From contig NZ_QYCN01000004.1 in the NCBI RefSeq assembly GCF_003583925.1, positions 58,419 through 122,418 on the forward strand: a stretch of DNA of 64,000 nucleotides, given 5' to 3'. Position 1 is the stretch's first letter. The number at the start of each line of letters is the position of its first letter. The position numbers and the translations under genes are program-made. The notes under the pieces were generated by a model that was given only the letters and a program-made list of their open reading frames with translations, ran no database searches and was not told the origin of the DNA. The DNA comes from Hymenobacter rubripertinctus. GTDB lineage: Bacteria; Bacteroidota; Bacteroidia; Cytophagales; Hymenobacteraceae. Shown one piece after another: positions 33,504-43,069 of this stretch.

Positions 33504-34064
33504 TTATAGTTGGGGTTGGTAGGGATTCTTGGAGAATTCGGTGCGCAGCTTGCGCAGCCGGTAGCTAACCGAGTCGTCAATCAGCTGGTCGCCGATGCGG
33601 AGCACGAAGCCACCGATCAGGGCTTCATCCACTTTTTCCTGGAGCGTGACCTTGGGCAGGCCGGTTTGCTCACGCACGAGCTGCACCAGTTGCAAACGGG
33701 TGGGCGAGTCGAGTGGGGCGGCCGTGGTCACCTGGGCCACCTGCATTCCCTGCTTCAGGTTGTACTGCTTCAGAAATTCGTCGCCGATGAATACCAGGGA
33801 ACTTTCGCGGTTGTGCTGGGTGACAATCGAGAAGAACTTCTCGGTCATCGCCGTTACTTTGCCGCCAAAAATAGCCCGCAGAATCGCCAGCTTCTTGTCG
33901 TGCTTCACGATGGGGTTGCGGAGCAGCAGGCGCAGGTCGCGGTTTTCGCCCAGCGTTTTGCTGAACAGGTCCATATCCTGCTTCACTTGCTCCAGCTCAC
34001 CGCGCTCCTGGGCCAGATCAAGCAAGGACTTGGCGTAGCGGGAGGCAACTCGTAGTTCAGACAT
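33504..34064 (-). CDS. atpH: F-type ATP synthase delta subunit
   Basis: A 186-residue delta subunit (OSCP) forming the top of the peripheral stalk that holds F1 to the b subunit. The N-terminal helical domain starts ASRYAKSLLDLAQERGELEQ and the C-terminal part has VDEALIGGFVLRIGDQLIDD, then SVSYRLRKL, the family's conserved ending. It sits directly before atpA. Confidence 0.95.
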   Translation of the reverse strand: MSELRVASRYAKSLLDLAQERGELEQVKQDMDLFSKTLGENRDLRLLLRNPIVKHDKKLAILRAIFGGKVTAMTEKFFSIVTQHNRESSLVFIGDEFLKQYNLKQGMQVAQVTTAAPLDSPTRLQLVQLVREQTGLPKVTLQEKVDEALIGGFVLRIGDQLIDDSVSYRLRKLRTEFSKNPYQPQL

Positions 34065-34070
34065 TGATGT

Positions 34071-34160
34071 AGTTGTCGGTTGTTAGTTGTCAGTTGTCAG
34101 TTTTTAGCTGTTGGTGCCGGGCGGCAAACGCCTGACAACTGACAACTGAAAACTGAAAAC
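34071..34160. repeat. Fold-back repeat between atpF and atpH
   Basis: GTTGTTAGTTGTCAGTTGTC-type sequence (34071-34104) faces an inverted TGACAACTGACAACTGAAAA arm (34133-34160). Confidence 0.7.
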
Positions 34161-34170
34161 CCCCAACGGA

Positions 34171-34665
34171 CTAGTTGAGCTTTACTTCTTTCAGGTACGA
34201 GTCGACGAGTTGCTGCTGGGCGGGCTGATCGGTCAGCTCGCGGCGCAGGATGCGCTCGGCAATATCGATGGAGAGCTGGGCGGCGGTATTTTTGACCTCG
34301 GCCAGCGCGGCGTTCTTTTCGTTCTGAATGGCTTCGCGGGCCTGGGCAATGAGGCGGGTGCCTTCTTCGTTGGCTTTGTCTTTGGCCTGCTCCAGGAGCT
34401 GGTTCGACATGGCCGTGGCCTCCTTCATAATCCGGTCGCGCTCCAGCCGGGCTTCGGCCAGCAGCTTTTCGTTGCCGGCTTTGAGCTCCTGCATTTCCAG
34501 CTTGGCCTGGTCGGCCATGCGCAAGGCGCCTTCAATGGAGCTTTCCCGCTCCTTGAGGGAGCTAAGAATGGGTTTCCAGGCAAACGAGCGCAGCAAGAGC
34601 AGCACGATGCCGAAAATCACCACCTGCCAGAAAATCAGGCCAAATTCGGGGGTTACAATGTTCAT
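34171..34665 (-). CDS. atpF: F-type ATP synthase b subunit
   Basis: A 164-residue peripheral-stalk subunit with an N-terminal membrane helix (FGLIFWQVVIFGIVLLLLRS) and a long charged helix (ERESSIEGALRMADQAKLEM and onward to LSIDIAERILRRELTD) that dimerises and reaches the delta subunit. The start at 34665 (MNIVTPEFG) is the normal one; the 30-codon upstream extension is in the untranslated leader. Spacing to atpE is long (180 bp) and contains a hairpin. Confidence 0.96.
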   Translation of the reverse strand: MNIVTPEFGLIFWQVVIFGIVLLLLRSFAWKPILSSLKERESSIEGALRMADQAKLEMQELKAGNEKLLAEARLERDRIMKEATAMSNQLLEQAKDKANEEGTRLIAQAREAIQNEKNAALAEVKNTAAQLSIDIAERILRRELTDQPAQQQLVDSYLKEVKLN

Positions 34666-34780
34666 AGGGAAGTAGTCAGTAAGGCGTACTTGGTACCTGA
34701 AATCCGGAGGAGGCAAGGGGCCGAAAGCCGCCCGTAAGCGGCCGGCAGCCTCCAAAACCTACCCCCCGGAAAAGCCAAGA

Positions 34781-34825
34781 CAGCCCGCTACGCCGTGCGC
34801 TGAAGCGACCTAGCGCAGCGGGCTG
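34781..34825 (-). promoter_or_regulatory. Intercistronic hairpin between atpE and atpF
   Basis: CAGCCCGCT / AGCGGGCTG (9 bp) encloses a second stem TGCGCT / AGCGCA. Its position just after atpE, whose product is needed in excess, fits an mRNA-stability or partial-termination element. Confidence 0.45.
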
Positions 34826-34845
34826 CTCTTGTACTACCTCTATCC

Positions 34846-35142
<297 letters not shown>

Positions 35143-35168
35143 TCAGGGGGGGGGGGTATGCGTACTAC

Positions 35169-36221
35169 TTAGTGGGCGTGAGCGGGTTCGGCCCCGTCGC
35201 CGCCACCCATCTGGTAGTCGGCGTCGTGGTGGTCTTCTACCGCGCCACCGATGTACATGGCCGTGAGCAGCGTGAAGATGTAGGCCTGCAAAATGGCCAC
35301 CAGCAGCTCCAGCATGTTAATGAACAAACCGAAGGCCAGCGACACGGGCGCAACGCCCAGGTTGCGGAAGATGAAGATGAGCGAAATAAAGCTCAGCGTG
35401 ACGATGTGGCCGGCCGTGATGTTGGCGAACAGACGCACCATCAGGGAGAAGGGCTTGACCACGATGCCGATGAGTTCGACCGGAATCATGATGGGCAACA
35501 GGGCCTTCGGGACGCCGGGCGTGGCGAAAATGTGGGCCCAGTAGTTTTTGTTGGAGCTGAACAGAGTGATGAGCAGCGTGAGCAGGGCCAGGGTCATGGT
35601 CACGGCAATGTTGCCGGTGAGGTTGGCGCCGCCGGGCATCAGGCCCATCAGGTTGTTGAACCAGATGAAGAAGAATACCGTGAGCAAGTAGGGCATGTAG
35701 CGCTCATACTTGGGGCCGATGGACTTCTTGGCTACTTCGTCGCGCACGAAAATGATGATGGGTTCGAAGAAGGACTGAATGCCCCGGGGAGCCCCGGTAC
35801 CGCGCTTGGCGTAGCCCCGGGCCACGGCAATGAACACGACCAGCAGCAACGTGGCGCTCAGCATCAGCGAGGCCACGTTCTTGGTGATGGAGAAGTCGTA
35901 GACCTTGCTGCCGTCTTCCGACACGAGGTGCTCGTGCTCCAGCTTCAGGCCGTCGTACACCTTGCCTTCGGCCAGCTGGCGCGAGGAAAACGTGGACAGA
36001 CCGTGGCCGGGCCGGAAGGCAATAACGGGCAGGTAGGTGGTGAAATGGTTGTTGCCGGTGGAGAACCAGTGCCACTCGTGCGAATCGCCGATGTGGTGCA
36101 GAATCATCTCGCCCGGATTGAACTCTTCCGTGTCCGTAGCCTCGGCCGTAGTGGCGGTTGGCTCGTTGGCGAAGGCCGAGAACGATAGGAAGCAGAAGAG
36201 GGCTAACAGTAAGCGCTTCAT
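35169..36221 (-). CDS. atpB: F-type ATP synthase a subunit
   Basis: A 350-residue a subunit forming the proton half-channels of Fo. The essential Arg is in KPFSLMVRLFANITAGHIV, and the last helix pair includes LFINMLELLVAILQAYIFTL. As usual in Bacteroidota there is an N-terminal signal-like helix (KRLLLALFCFLSFSAFA) and an added soluble segment of about 90 residues before the first core helix. A run of 11 G (35146-35156) lies between this gene and atpE. Confidence 0.96.
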   Translation of the reverse strand: MKRLLLALFCFLSFSAFANEPTATTAEATDTEEFNPGEMILHHIGDSHEWHWFSTGNNHFTTYLPVIAFRPGHGLSTFSSRQLAEGKVYDGLKLEHEHLVSEDGSKVYDFSITKNVASLMLSATLLLVVFIAVARGYAKRGTGAPRGIQSFFEPIIIFVRDEVAKKSIGPKYERYMPYLLTVFFFIWFNNLMGLMPGGANLTGNIAVTMTLALLTLLITLFSSNKNYWAHIFATPGVPKALLPIMIPVELIGIVVKPFSLMVRLFANITAGHIVTLSFISLIFIFRNLGVAPVSLAFGLFINMLELLVAILQAYIFTLLTAMYIGGAVEDHHDADYQMGGGDGAEPAHAH

Positions 36222-36254
36222 TCAGAGTGGCTTAGGGATTTGTTCACAAAAACT

Positions 36255-36662
36255 TCATTTTGTGATTTCGCCCGGTTTTGAAAACGGGCGCAAGTTACTC
36301 AGAACGCTCCAGACTTCAAACCCGGCAAAGAGAAAATACAGGAGAAAGAAGCTTCCCAGGAAGGCCCAACGGGCCGAACCTTCGTGGCCGCCGCCCCGCA
36401 AAAGGTACACCAGCACCAGCGTGAGCGACAAAAGCAGCCGCGCGATCATGGCTCCGAAGTAGGCCACCAGAAAGTTATCGGGGTTGGCACTGATGAGTCG
36501 TTCCATCAGCCGGTAGAGCACCAGCGTGAGCACGAAGAAGAACCCAAACGTGTAGGCCGTGAACGGATGCACGATGCGCGGCCCGAACTGGGAGTACACC
36601 GCGTAGAGCACGAAGCCCACCAGCAGGCTGAAGAGCAGATAGGGACGAAGGAAGGTTTTCAT
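36255..36662 (-). CDS. Small membrane protein of the ATP synthase operon
   Basis: A 135-residue protein with about four hydrophobic helices (YLLFSLLVGFVLYAVYSQFG, YTFGFFFVLTLVLYRLMERL, FGAMIARLLLSLTLVLVYLL, and LGSFFLLYFLFAGFEVWSVL). It takes the position where AtpI-like genes are found, between an AtpZ-like gene and atpB. By location it may help assemble the c-ring, but the sequence match to AtpI is not one I can claim. Confidence 0.75.
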   Translation of the reverse strand: MKTFLRPYLLFSLLVGFVLYAVYSQFGPRIVHPFTAYTFGFFFVLTLVLYRLMERLISANPDNFLVAYFGAMIARLLLSLTLVLVYLLRGGGHEGSARWAFLGSFFLLYFLFAGFEVWSVLSNLRPFSKPGEITK

Positions 36663-36788
36663 GCGAAAAAAGCGAAGTGCAGCCGTGCCCCGGAGGCCCG
36701 CCGCTTTGGTTTAGGTAACCGTTGTGCCGCCGGGCGGGGGGTATTCGTGCAGCAGGTCGTTTAATGAGAGGCGGGAGCCAGCCCCACC

Positions 36789-37034
36789 CTACGGCTCTTT
36801 CGTGACGGCGCGGATGACGTTATATAAGGCCGCGAACAGGCCCAGCAGCATCAGGGCCAGCGTGAACCAGGGCGTTTGGGTCTGGTAGTGCTTGTCGAGC
36901 CAGTAGCCGGCCCAGGTGCTCAGGCCGATAGTGGCCGCCATCTGGGCCCCGATGCCGGAGTAGCGGGCCACGGCCCGCAGGCGGTCGGGGCTGGAATCGG
37001 GCTTGGGGCGCGGGGTGGGAGCAGAATCGGGCAT
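36789..37034 (-). CDS. atpZ: AtpZ/AtpI-family protein
   Basis: An 81-residue protein, first of the ATP synthase operon. A Pro-rich N-terminus is followed by two helices: YSGIGAQMAATIGLSTWAGY, then WLDKHYQTQTPWFTLALMLL and GLFAALYNVIR, the pattern of AtpZ/AtpI proteins linked to ATP synthase assembly and cation handling. A consensus promoter lies 29 bp upstream. Confidence 0.85.
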   Translation of the reverse strand: MPDSAPTPRPKPDSSPDRLRAVARYSGIGAQMAATIGLSTWAGYWLDKHYQTQTPWFTLALMLLGLFAALYNVIRAVTKEP

Positions 37035-37062
37035 GGCGGGCGGAAACGGGCAGTGGGGAGGA

Positions 37063-37070
37063 CAAAATTA
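37063..37070 (-). promoter_or_regulatory. Promoter -7 element of the ATP synthase operon
   Basis: TAATTTTG on the minus strand matches TAnnTTTG exactly; a weak TTCG lies 20 bp further upstream at the -33 position. Confidence 0.6.
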
Positions 37071-37234
37071 CGGGATACTTTGGCAGCAGCCGAACCAGCG
37101 GGCAGCGTCCGGGCAGAAACCTGTACTTTTACTGAGTCTGCTACGTTGAGAGAAGCGCGCGCCCCGAACGATTCGGTTGGTGGGCCACGTTTTCCGTCCG
37201 TATCCTTTCCTTCGCCCTGAGCTTTTCTGCCGCC

Positions 37235-40200
37235 TTGACGACGACCCACTCGCTGCTTCTGCGTACCCTCGCGGCTCCTACCGCCGCCGTTTTGCTGCTG
37301 GCCGGCCTGGGCGGCTGTGCCTCGGAGCGCCGCTCCCTGCTAGGCCGCACCTACGACAACGTGGTGGCCCGCGACAACGCCTACTTCCTGGCCCGCGAGA
37401 AGATGCGGGCCACCGAGCTGGCCCTGGCCAAGGCCCGCGTGAACGACTACAACCGGGTGCTGCCCCTGTTTCCGGTCGTTGATGAGGCCACCGCCACCCG
37501 CCTGACGGCCGACATGGAGGACATCATCAAGAAGGCCTCTTTGCCCGTGCAGCACCGCCCCGGCTCCGACTGGACCGACGACAGCTACCTGCTCATCGGC
37601 CAGGCCCGCTACTACAAGCGCGAGTTCGAGGACGCGGCCAAGACCTTCAAGTACGTCAACAGCACCAGCAAAGACCCCAACGCCCGCCACGAGGCCCTTA
37701 TCTGGCTCATGCGCACCTTCCTGGCGCTCCAGGAGCCGGGCAACGCGGCGGCGGTATCGGATATTCTGGACAAGGAAACGGGCACCGAGCCCAACGCCCG
37801 GGCGCTGTTCCTGACCCGGGCCGAATACTACCTGCAAACCGGGGAGCCCGCTCGCGCCATCGAGAACCTCGAAAAGGCCATTCCTTATATCGAGCCCAAA
37901 AACGAGCAGTCGCGCACGCGCTACATTCTGGCCCAGCTCTACCAGGCCCAGGGCGACGATAAGAAGGCCTATGCCGAGCTGAACCAGATTCTCAAGAAGA
38001 ACCCGCCCTACGAGCTGGACTTTTTCAGCAAGCTGATGCTGGGCCAGGTATCGGACCTGAACCTGAACGACCGGACCCGGCTCAATAAGTATTTCGCCAA
38101 GCTGCTCAAGGACCCCAAGAACAAGGAGTACCGCGACAAGATTTACTACGAGATGGCGCGCGTGGATTATCGCCAGCAGCGCTACCCCGAGGCCCTGGCC
38201 CTGCTCCAAAAATCGGTTCGCACGCCGGAGGCCAGCAAGGCCCAGAAGGCCTACACCTACCTGCTCGACGGCCGCATCTACTACGAAAACCTCCAGAAGT
38301 ATCGCCTGGCCGCCGCCTATTACGACAGTACGGTGCAGAATATGCCCCGGGAGGTACCCGCGTACGAGGCCATTGCCGAGCGCGCCGGTATCCTGAAGGA
38401 TTTCGCCCAGCAGCTTATCATTGTGGAAAACCAGGACAGTTTGCAGGCCCTGGCCCGCCTGGCCCCCGACGAGCTGACGACCCGCCTGACCACTTACGCC
38501 CAGGCCGAGTTAGACGAGCGTCAGCGCCAGGCCGAGGCCCTGGCCGCCCGCCAGGAAGTGGAGCGCCAGCGCAGTCAGCAGCAAACTGCCACCGGCCTGG
38601 CCCCGGGCCGCGACCTGCAACCCGACGTGAGTGCCGAGGATTTTCTGGCCGGCAACACGGGGGCCAAGTGGTACTTCGATAACCCCACGGCCCTGAGTAC
38701 GGCCCGCAACGACTTTATCCGCAAATGGGGTGACCGGCCCCTCCAGGACAACTGGCGGACCGTGACTCAGGCCAGCAACTCGCCCGTGACGCCCCAGGGC
38801 GGCAACGTGCCGGTGAGCATTGCCGGCAACGATAACACCGTGGTGAATGGCACCGACAAGCCCGCCGCCGTCGACCCCGCCGTGCAGCTTCAGTCCCTGG
38901 TGAGCCAGTACCGGCAAAAGATTCCGCTGACGCCGGAGCAGCTCACCGCTTCCAACGCCCAGACCGAAGAGGCCCTGTACGCGTTGGGTGGCATCTACAA
39001 CCAGCAACTGCGAGAGCCGGAGCGGTCCATTGAAACCTACGAAACCCTGCTGCGCCGCTACCCTACGGGCACCCACACGCCCGAGACGCTCTACATCCTG
39101 TACCTGATTCATAAGGACCGCAACGAAGCCGGCAAGGCCGAGCAGTATGCGGCCCGGCTGCGGCAGGATTTTCCTGCTACCTCCTACGCCCGCCTCGTGG
39201 CCGACCCGGAGTACCTGCGCCGCACTTCGGTAGCCAACGCGAAGGTGGCCGTGCTGGTCGATTCGGCGTTCGTGTTCTATAAGAAGCAGGATTTCAAAAA
39301 GGCCACCGCCGTATTGGCCCAGGCCCGGCAGCAGTACCCCGAAACCGACCTCAACGACCAGGTAGCCTACCTCAATGCCCTGCTCACTATCCGGACCCAG
39401 CCGCCCCTCACGGCCCGGGCCACGGTGGAAAAATTCTACAAGGACTACCCGCAGAGCCCCCTGGCCAGTAAAGCCGAGGTACTGCTCGATACCTACCGCA
39501 AATACGACCAGGGCCAGATTACCGGCGTGCTGGCCAGTACCGACAAGCCCGTAGTATCGGTCTTCAAGCCGGGCGAAGTAGACCCGCGGATGCCGGTTTA
39601 CTACCGCGCCCCCCCCAAGCCAGCAGCCACTCCGCCGCCCGCCCTCACGCCCCCGAACGGCGCAGCAACGGCCAAAACGCCAACGAATTCTCCGGCGTTG
39701 GAGAAGGCCACACCGGCCATCACCACGCCGGCCCCGACTGACTCGGCGGCAGCCAAATCGGTGCTGCCACCTCCCCCGCCGCCGCTCAGCCCCGAGGAGG
39801 AAGCCAAGGCCGCCCGGCGGGCCGCCGCCCAGGCCCGGGCCCGGGGCCAGAAGGTGCCTACGCCGGCGAAGCCCGCCAAGGAGCCCGTTGCCGCCGTCGT
39901 CCCGGAGCCATTGCCGCCCACCGAACCAGTACCGCAACCGAATAGCCCGCCCACGCCTGCGCCGCCGGTTGCCCCGGCACCGGTTCCGGTCTCCCTTTAC
40001 AAAGCAGATCAGGCCGTCAGCCATTTCATTGTGCTCGTGCTGGCCAAGGATGCGCCCATTCTGGCCGACCTGCCGGCCCAACTCCAGGCTTACAACGGCC
40101 GCTTTTACAAGTCCAGTAGTTTGCTGGTGCGGCAACAGGCCCTGAACGCTACTCAGGAGCTGGTGATTGTGGAGGCCATGCCGGACGCCCGAATTGCCCA

Positions 40201-40360
40201 GAGCTACGCCCTGAAGCTGCGCGGCCCCCAGTCGCCGCTGAGCAAGCTGCGCGGGGCGGGTTACCAAGCCCTGGTTGTGGGTATTGATAATCTGCCGGTG
40301 CTGCTGCAACAAGGCAACCTCGACGAATACCAGCGTTTCTACGACCAGAATTACCGTTAA
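37235..40360 (+). CDS. sprE: SprE/PorW-like type IX secretion TPR lipoprotein
   Basis: A 1041-residue lipoprotein with lipobox GLGGC (Cys28) and many TPR-like helical repeats (DDSYLLIGQARYYKREFEDA, RYILAQLYQAQGDDKKAYAE, AYTYLLDGRIYYENLQKYRL). Residues about 790-925 are a Pro/Ala-rich linker, and a conserved C-terminal domain follows (SHFIVLVLAKDAPILADLPA, ending EYQRFYDQNYR). Relatives SprE and PorW are needed for gliding and for type IX secretion at the inner face of the outer membrane. The only start that keeps the signal peptide is TTG at 37235. The gldKLMN cluster is 4.6 kb downstream. Confidence 0.88.
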   Translation: MTTTHSLLLRTLAAPTAAVLLLAGLGGCASERRSLLGRTYDNVVARDNAYFLAREKMRATELALAKARVNDYNRVLPLFPVVDEATATRLTADMEDIIKKASLPVQHRPGSDWTDDSYLLIGQARYYKREFEDAAKTFKYVNSTSKDPNARHEALIWLMRTFLALQEPGNAAAVSDILDKETGTEPNARALFLTRAEYYLQTGEPARAIENLEKAIPYIEPKNEQSRTRYILAQLYQAQGDDKKAYAELNQILKKNPPYELDFFSKLMLGQVSDLNLNDRTRLNKYFAKLLKDPKNKEYRDKIYYEMARVDYRQQRYPEALALLQKSVRTPEASKAQKAYTYLLDGRIYYENLQKYRLAAAYYDSTVQNMPREVPAYEAIAERAGILKDFAQQLIIVENQDSLQALARLAPDELTTRLTTYAQAELDERQRQAEALAARQEVERQRSQQQTATGLAPGRDLQPDVSAEDFLAGNTGAKWYFDNPTALSTARNDFIRKWGDRPLQDNWRTVTQASNSPVTPQGGNVPVSIAGNDNTVVNGTDKPAAVDPAVQLQSLVSQYRQKIPLTPEQLTASNAQTEEALYALGGIYNQQLREPERSIETYETLLRRYPTGTHTPETLYILYLIHKDRNEAGKAEQYAARLRQDFPATSYARLVADPEYLRRTSVANAKVAVLVDSAFVFYKKQDFKKATAVLAQARQQYPETDLNDQVAYLNALLTIRTQPPLTARATVEKFYKDYPQSPLASKAEVLLDTYRKYDQGQITGVLASTDKPVVSVFKPGEVDPRMPVYYRAPPKPAATPPPALTPPNGAATAKTPTNSPALEKATPAITTPAPTDSAAAKSVLPPPPPPLSPEEEAKAARRAAAQARARGQKVPTPAKPAKEPVAAVVPEPLPPTEPVPQPNSPPTPAPPVAPAPVPVSLYKADQAVSHFIVLVLAKDAPILADLPAQLQAYNGRFYKSSSLLVRQQALNATQELVIVEAMPDARIAQSYALKLRGPQSPLSKLRGAGYQALVVGIDNLPVLLQQGNLDEYQRFYDQNYR

Positions 40361-40361
40361 C

Positions 40362-40500
40362 TTCAATTAAAAATTAAGAGTGAAAAATTAAAAAATTGGT
40401 GGTAAGCCTTTCCGTTTAGGGCCGAATGCTGGCGTCTGAGCCATTTGCTTCATGTTTCCAATTCTTAATTCTTCACTTTTAATTTTTAATTTTTAATTGA
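40362..40500. repeat. A/T-rich fold-back between sprE and the PBP gene
   Basis: TTCAATTAAAAATTAAGAGT (from 40362) pairs with the inverted arm ending TTTTTAATTGAA near 40500; the right arm carries one extra AAATTAA unit. About 55 bp of ordinary DNA separate the arms, and the right arm ends 4 bp before the PBP start codon. Confidence 0.75.
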
Positions 40501-40504
40501 AAAC

Positions 40505-42844
40505 ATGGCTCAGTCTGCCACCAGAAAGAATACTCCCCTGCGCAAGCCCAACCGCCCCGGCCGCTACACTGGCTGGGCCCGCACGTTCTGGTTCTTCTTC
40601 GGACTGGGCATTGCGGGGCTCGTACTGTACGTGCTGGCCGTCAGCGTCAACTTTCTGAACCTGTTCGGGCGCATGCCCAACCTCAAGACGCTGGAAAACC
40701 CGCGCAGTGAGCTGGCTTCGGAAATCTACTCCGCCGACAACGTACTGATGGGCAAATATTTTCGGGAGAACCGGACGCCCGCCGAGTACGAGGACCTGCC
40801 CCAGCACCTGGTGGACGCCCTCATTGCCACCGAGGATGCCCGCTTCGAGGAGCATTCCGGCATCGACCCCAAGGCTACGGGCCGGGTGGCGGCGGGCCTG
40901 CTCACGGGCGGCAGTGGCGGCGGCGGCTCCACCCTCACCCAGCAGCTGGCCAAGGTGCTGTTCCGAACCCGCGAAGACCTGAATGATGGCACGCTCAACG
41001 ACGTGCCCGGCGTGCGGATGCTCATCACTAAAACCAAGGAATGGATTCTGGCTACCCGTCTGGAGCGCAGCTACACCAAGCGCGAGATTCTGCGCATGTA
41101 CCTGAACACCAACGACTACGGTTCCAATGCATTCGGCATCAACACGGCGTCCAAAACGTTTTTCGGCAAGAAGCCCCGCGACCTGACCCGCGCCGAAGCC
41201 GCCACGTTGGTGGGCGTGCTGAACGCGCCCTCCCGCTTCAGCCCCAAGTTCAACCCCGAACGCTCCCGGATGCGCCGCAACTGGGTGCTGCGCCAGATGA
41301 ACAAGTACGGCTACATCACGCCCGAGCAGCTCAAAGGCGACACGCTCAAGGCCATTGCCCTCGACTACAAGGTGGAAAACCAGAACGAAGGCATTGCCCC
41401 CTACTTCCGGGTGGAAGTCAGCAAGGTGCTCCGGCAGTGGGCCAAAGACACCGACCACGACCTGTACTCCGACGGCCTGAAAATCTACACCACCATCGAC
41501 TCGCGCATGCAGAAGTATGCCGAGTCGGCCGTGGCCGAGCACATGAAGCTCCAGCAGAAGTGGTTTGATGCCCACTGGAAGGGCCAGCAACCCTGGCGCG
41601 ACGAAAGCGGCCGCCTCATTCCGGGCTTCCTCAATACGTCCATCAAGCGCACTGGCCGTTACCGCTCGCTCACCAACCGCTTCCCCACCCAGCCCGATTC
41701 CGTGAAGTACTATCTCAACAAGAAGTACCGGATGAAGGTGTTCAGCTGGCAGGGTGGCGAGAAGGAAGTCACGATGTCGCCGATGGATTCGCTGGCCTAC
41801 TATAAGGGCCTGCTCCGGGCGGGTTTTATGGCCATGAACCCGCTTAATGGCAAGGTGAAAGCCTGGGTGGGGGGCATCAACTACAAGTATATCAAGTACG
41901 ACCACGTGAAGCAGGGCAAGCGCCAGCCGGGCTCCACGTTCAAGCCGTTCGTGTACGTGGCCGCCATAGACCAGGGCTACTCGCCCTGCTACCAGCGCCC
42001 CGATGCGGCCGTGACTTTCCCGGCCGAAGCCGGCCGCCCCGCCTATACGCCCCGCAACTTTGAGGGCTCATATTCGGGCCGCACGTTCACGCTGCGCCAG
42101 GCGCTGGCCCGCTCCATGAACTCCATCACGGCCTGGCTGGTGAAAAAGCTCGGCCCCGAAACAGTGGTCAGCTATGCCAAGCGCCTGGGCATTACCTCGC
42201 CCATCGAGGCCGTACCCGCCGTGGGCTTCGGCTCCTCCGATGTCAGCATTTACGAACTGGCCGGCGCGTACAGCACCTTCGTGAACAAGGGCGTTTGGAA
42301 CGCGCCCATCATGGTGACGCGCATTGAGGACAAAAACGGTAATGTGCTGCGCGAATTCGTGCCCCAAACCCGGGAAGCCCTCAGCGAAGAAACAGCTTAT
42401 CTGATGACCTACATGCTGCGCGGAGCTACCGAGGAGCAGGGCGGCACCAGTATTATTCTGAAGGGCGGCTTTAAATTCCCTTATGAGATGGGGGCCAAAA
42501 CGGGTACCACCAACAACTATTCCGACGGCTGGTTCATGGGCCTCACGCCCGACTTGGTCTGCGGCATGTGGGTGGGGGGCGAAGACCGGAGTATCCACTT
42601 CCGGACCGGTGCCTACGGGCAGGGCTCCCGCCTGGCCCTCCCGATTTACGGGCTGTTTATGAAGAAAGTGTACGCCGACAAAAGCCTCGACATCAATACC
42701 GGCGCTTTCCCCAAACCGGCCCAGATGACCGTCGAAACCGACTGCTCCCGCTACTACGGCGGCACCGGCCTGCGCGACACCATCCCGAGCGACCAGAAGC
42801 TCAACCAGGTGAAACTGGAGGACCTGCGGGGCGAAGACATTTAG
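40505..42844 (+). CDS. Bifunctional penicillin-binding protein 1A
   Basis: A 779-residue class A PBP polymerising and crosslinking peptidoglycan. One N-terminal membrane helix (FWFFFGLGIAGLVLYVLAVS) precedes the GT51 glycosyltransferase with catalytic Glu110 in ATEDARFEEH and the GGGSTLTQQLAK motif. The transpeptidase domain has Ser477 in PGSTFKPF, the SMN motif in ALARSMNSITAW and KTGTTNNYSDGWFMG. All catalytic motifs are intact. The start codon is almost abutting the A/T-rich fold-back. Confidence 0.95.
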   Translation: MAQSATRKNTPLRKPNRPGRYTGWARTFWFFFGLGIAGLVLYVLAVSVNFLNLFGRMPNLKTLENPRSELASEIYSADNVLMGKYFRENRTPAEYEDLPQHLVDALIATEDARFEEHSGIDPKATGRVAAGLLTGGSGGGGSTLTQQLAKVLFRTREDLNDGTLNDVPGVRMLITKTKEWILATRLERSYTKREILRMYLNTNDYGSNAFGINTASKTFFGKKPRDLTRAEAATLVGVLNAPSRFSPKFNPERSRMRRNWVLRQMNKYGYITPEQLKGDTLKAIALDYKVENQNEGIAPYFRVEVSKVLRQWAKDTDHDLYSDGLKIYTTIDSRMQKYAESAVAEHMKLQQKWFDAHWKGQQPWRDESGRLIPGFLNTSIKRTGRYRSLTNRFPTQPDSVKYYLNKKYRMKVFSWQGGEKEVTMSPMDSLAYYKGLLRAGFMAMNPLNGKVKAWVGGINYKYIKYDHVKQGKRQPGSTFKPFVYVAAIDQGYSPCYQRPDAAVTFPAEAGRPAYTPRNFEGSYSGRTFTLRQALARSMNSITAWLVKKLGPETVVSYAKRLGITSPIEAVPAVGFGSSDVSIYELAGAYSTFVNKGVWNAPIMVTRIEDKNGNVLREFVPQTREALSEETAYLMTYMLRGATEEQGGTSIILKGGFKFPYEMGAKTGTTNNYSDGWFMGLTPDLVCGMWVGGEDRSIHFRTGAYGQGSRLALPIYGLFMKKVYADKSLDINTGAFPKPAQMTVETDCSRYYGGTGLRDTIPSDQKLNQVKLEDLRGEDI

Positions 42845-43069
42845 TCACTGATTTCCGCTGCTTGTTTGGCTGATTTCATTGATTTTACGGAATGTGGTCG
42901 GGACATCCCGGCCACATTTTTTGTTGTCTTGCCAGCGACTTTCAGCCAAAATACTCCCGCCTCTCCCTTTCACCCGTACTTCGTACGACAGGCCCGTTGC
43001 CTCTCCCCCGGTAGTACCGCACAACATCAGCTAATCAGCTGAAGAATCAGCGAAAATCAGTGCTCATTT

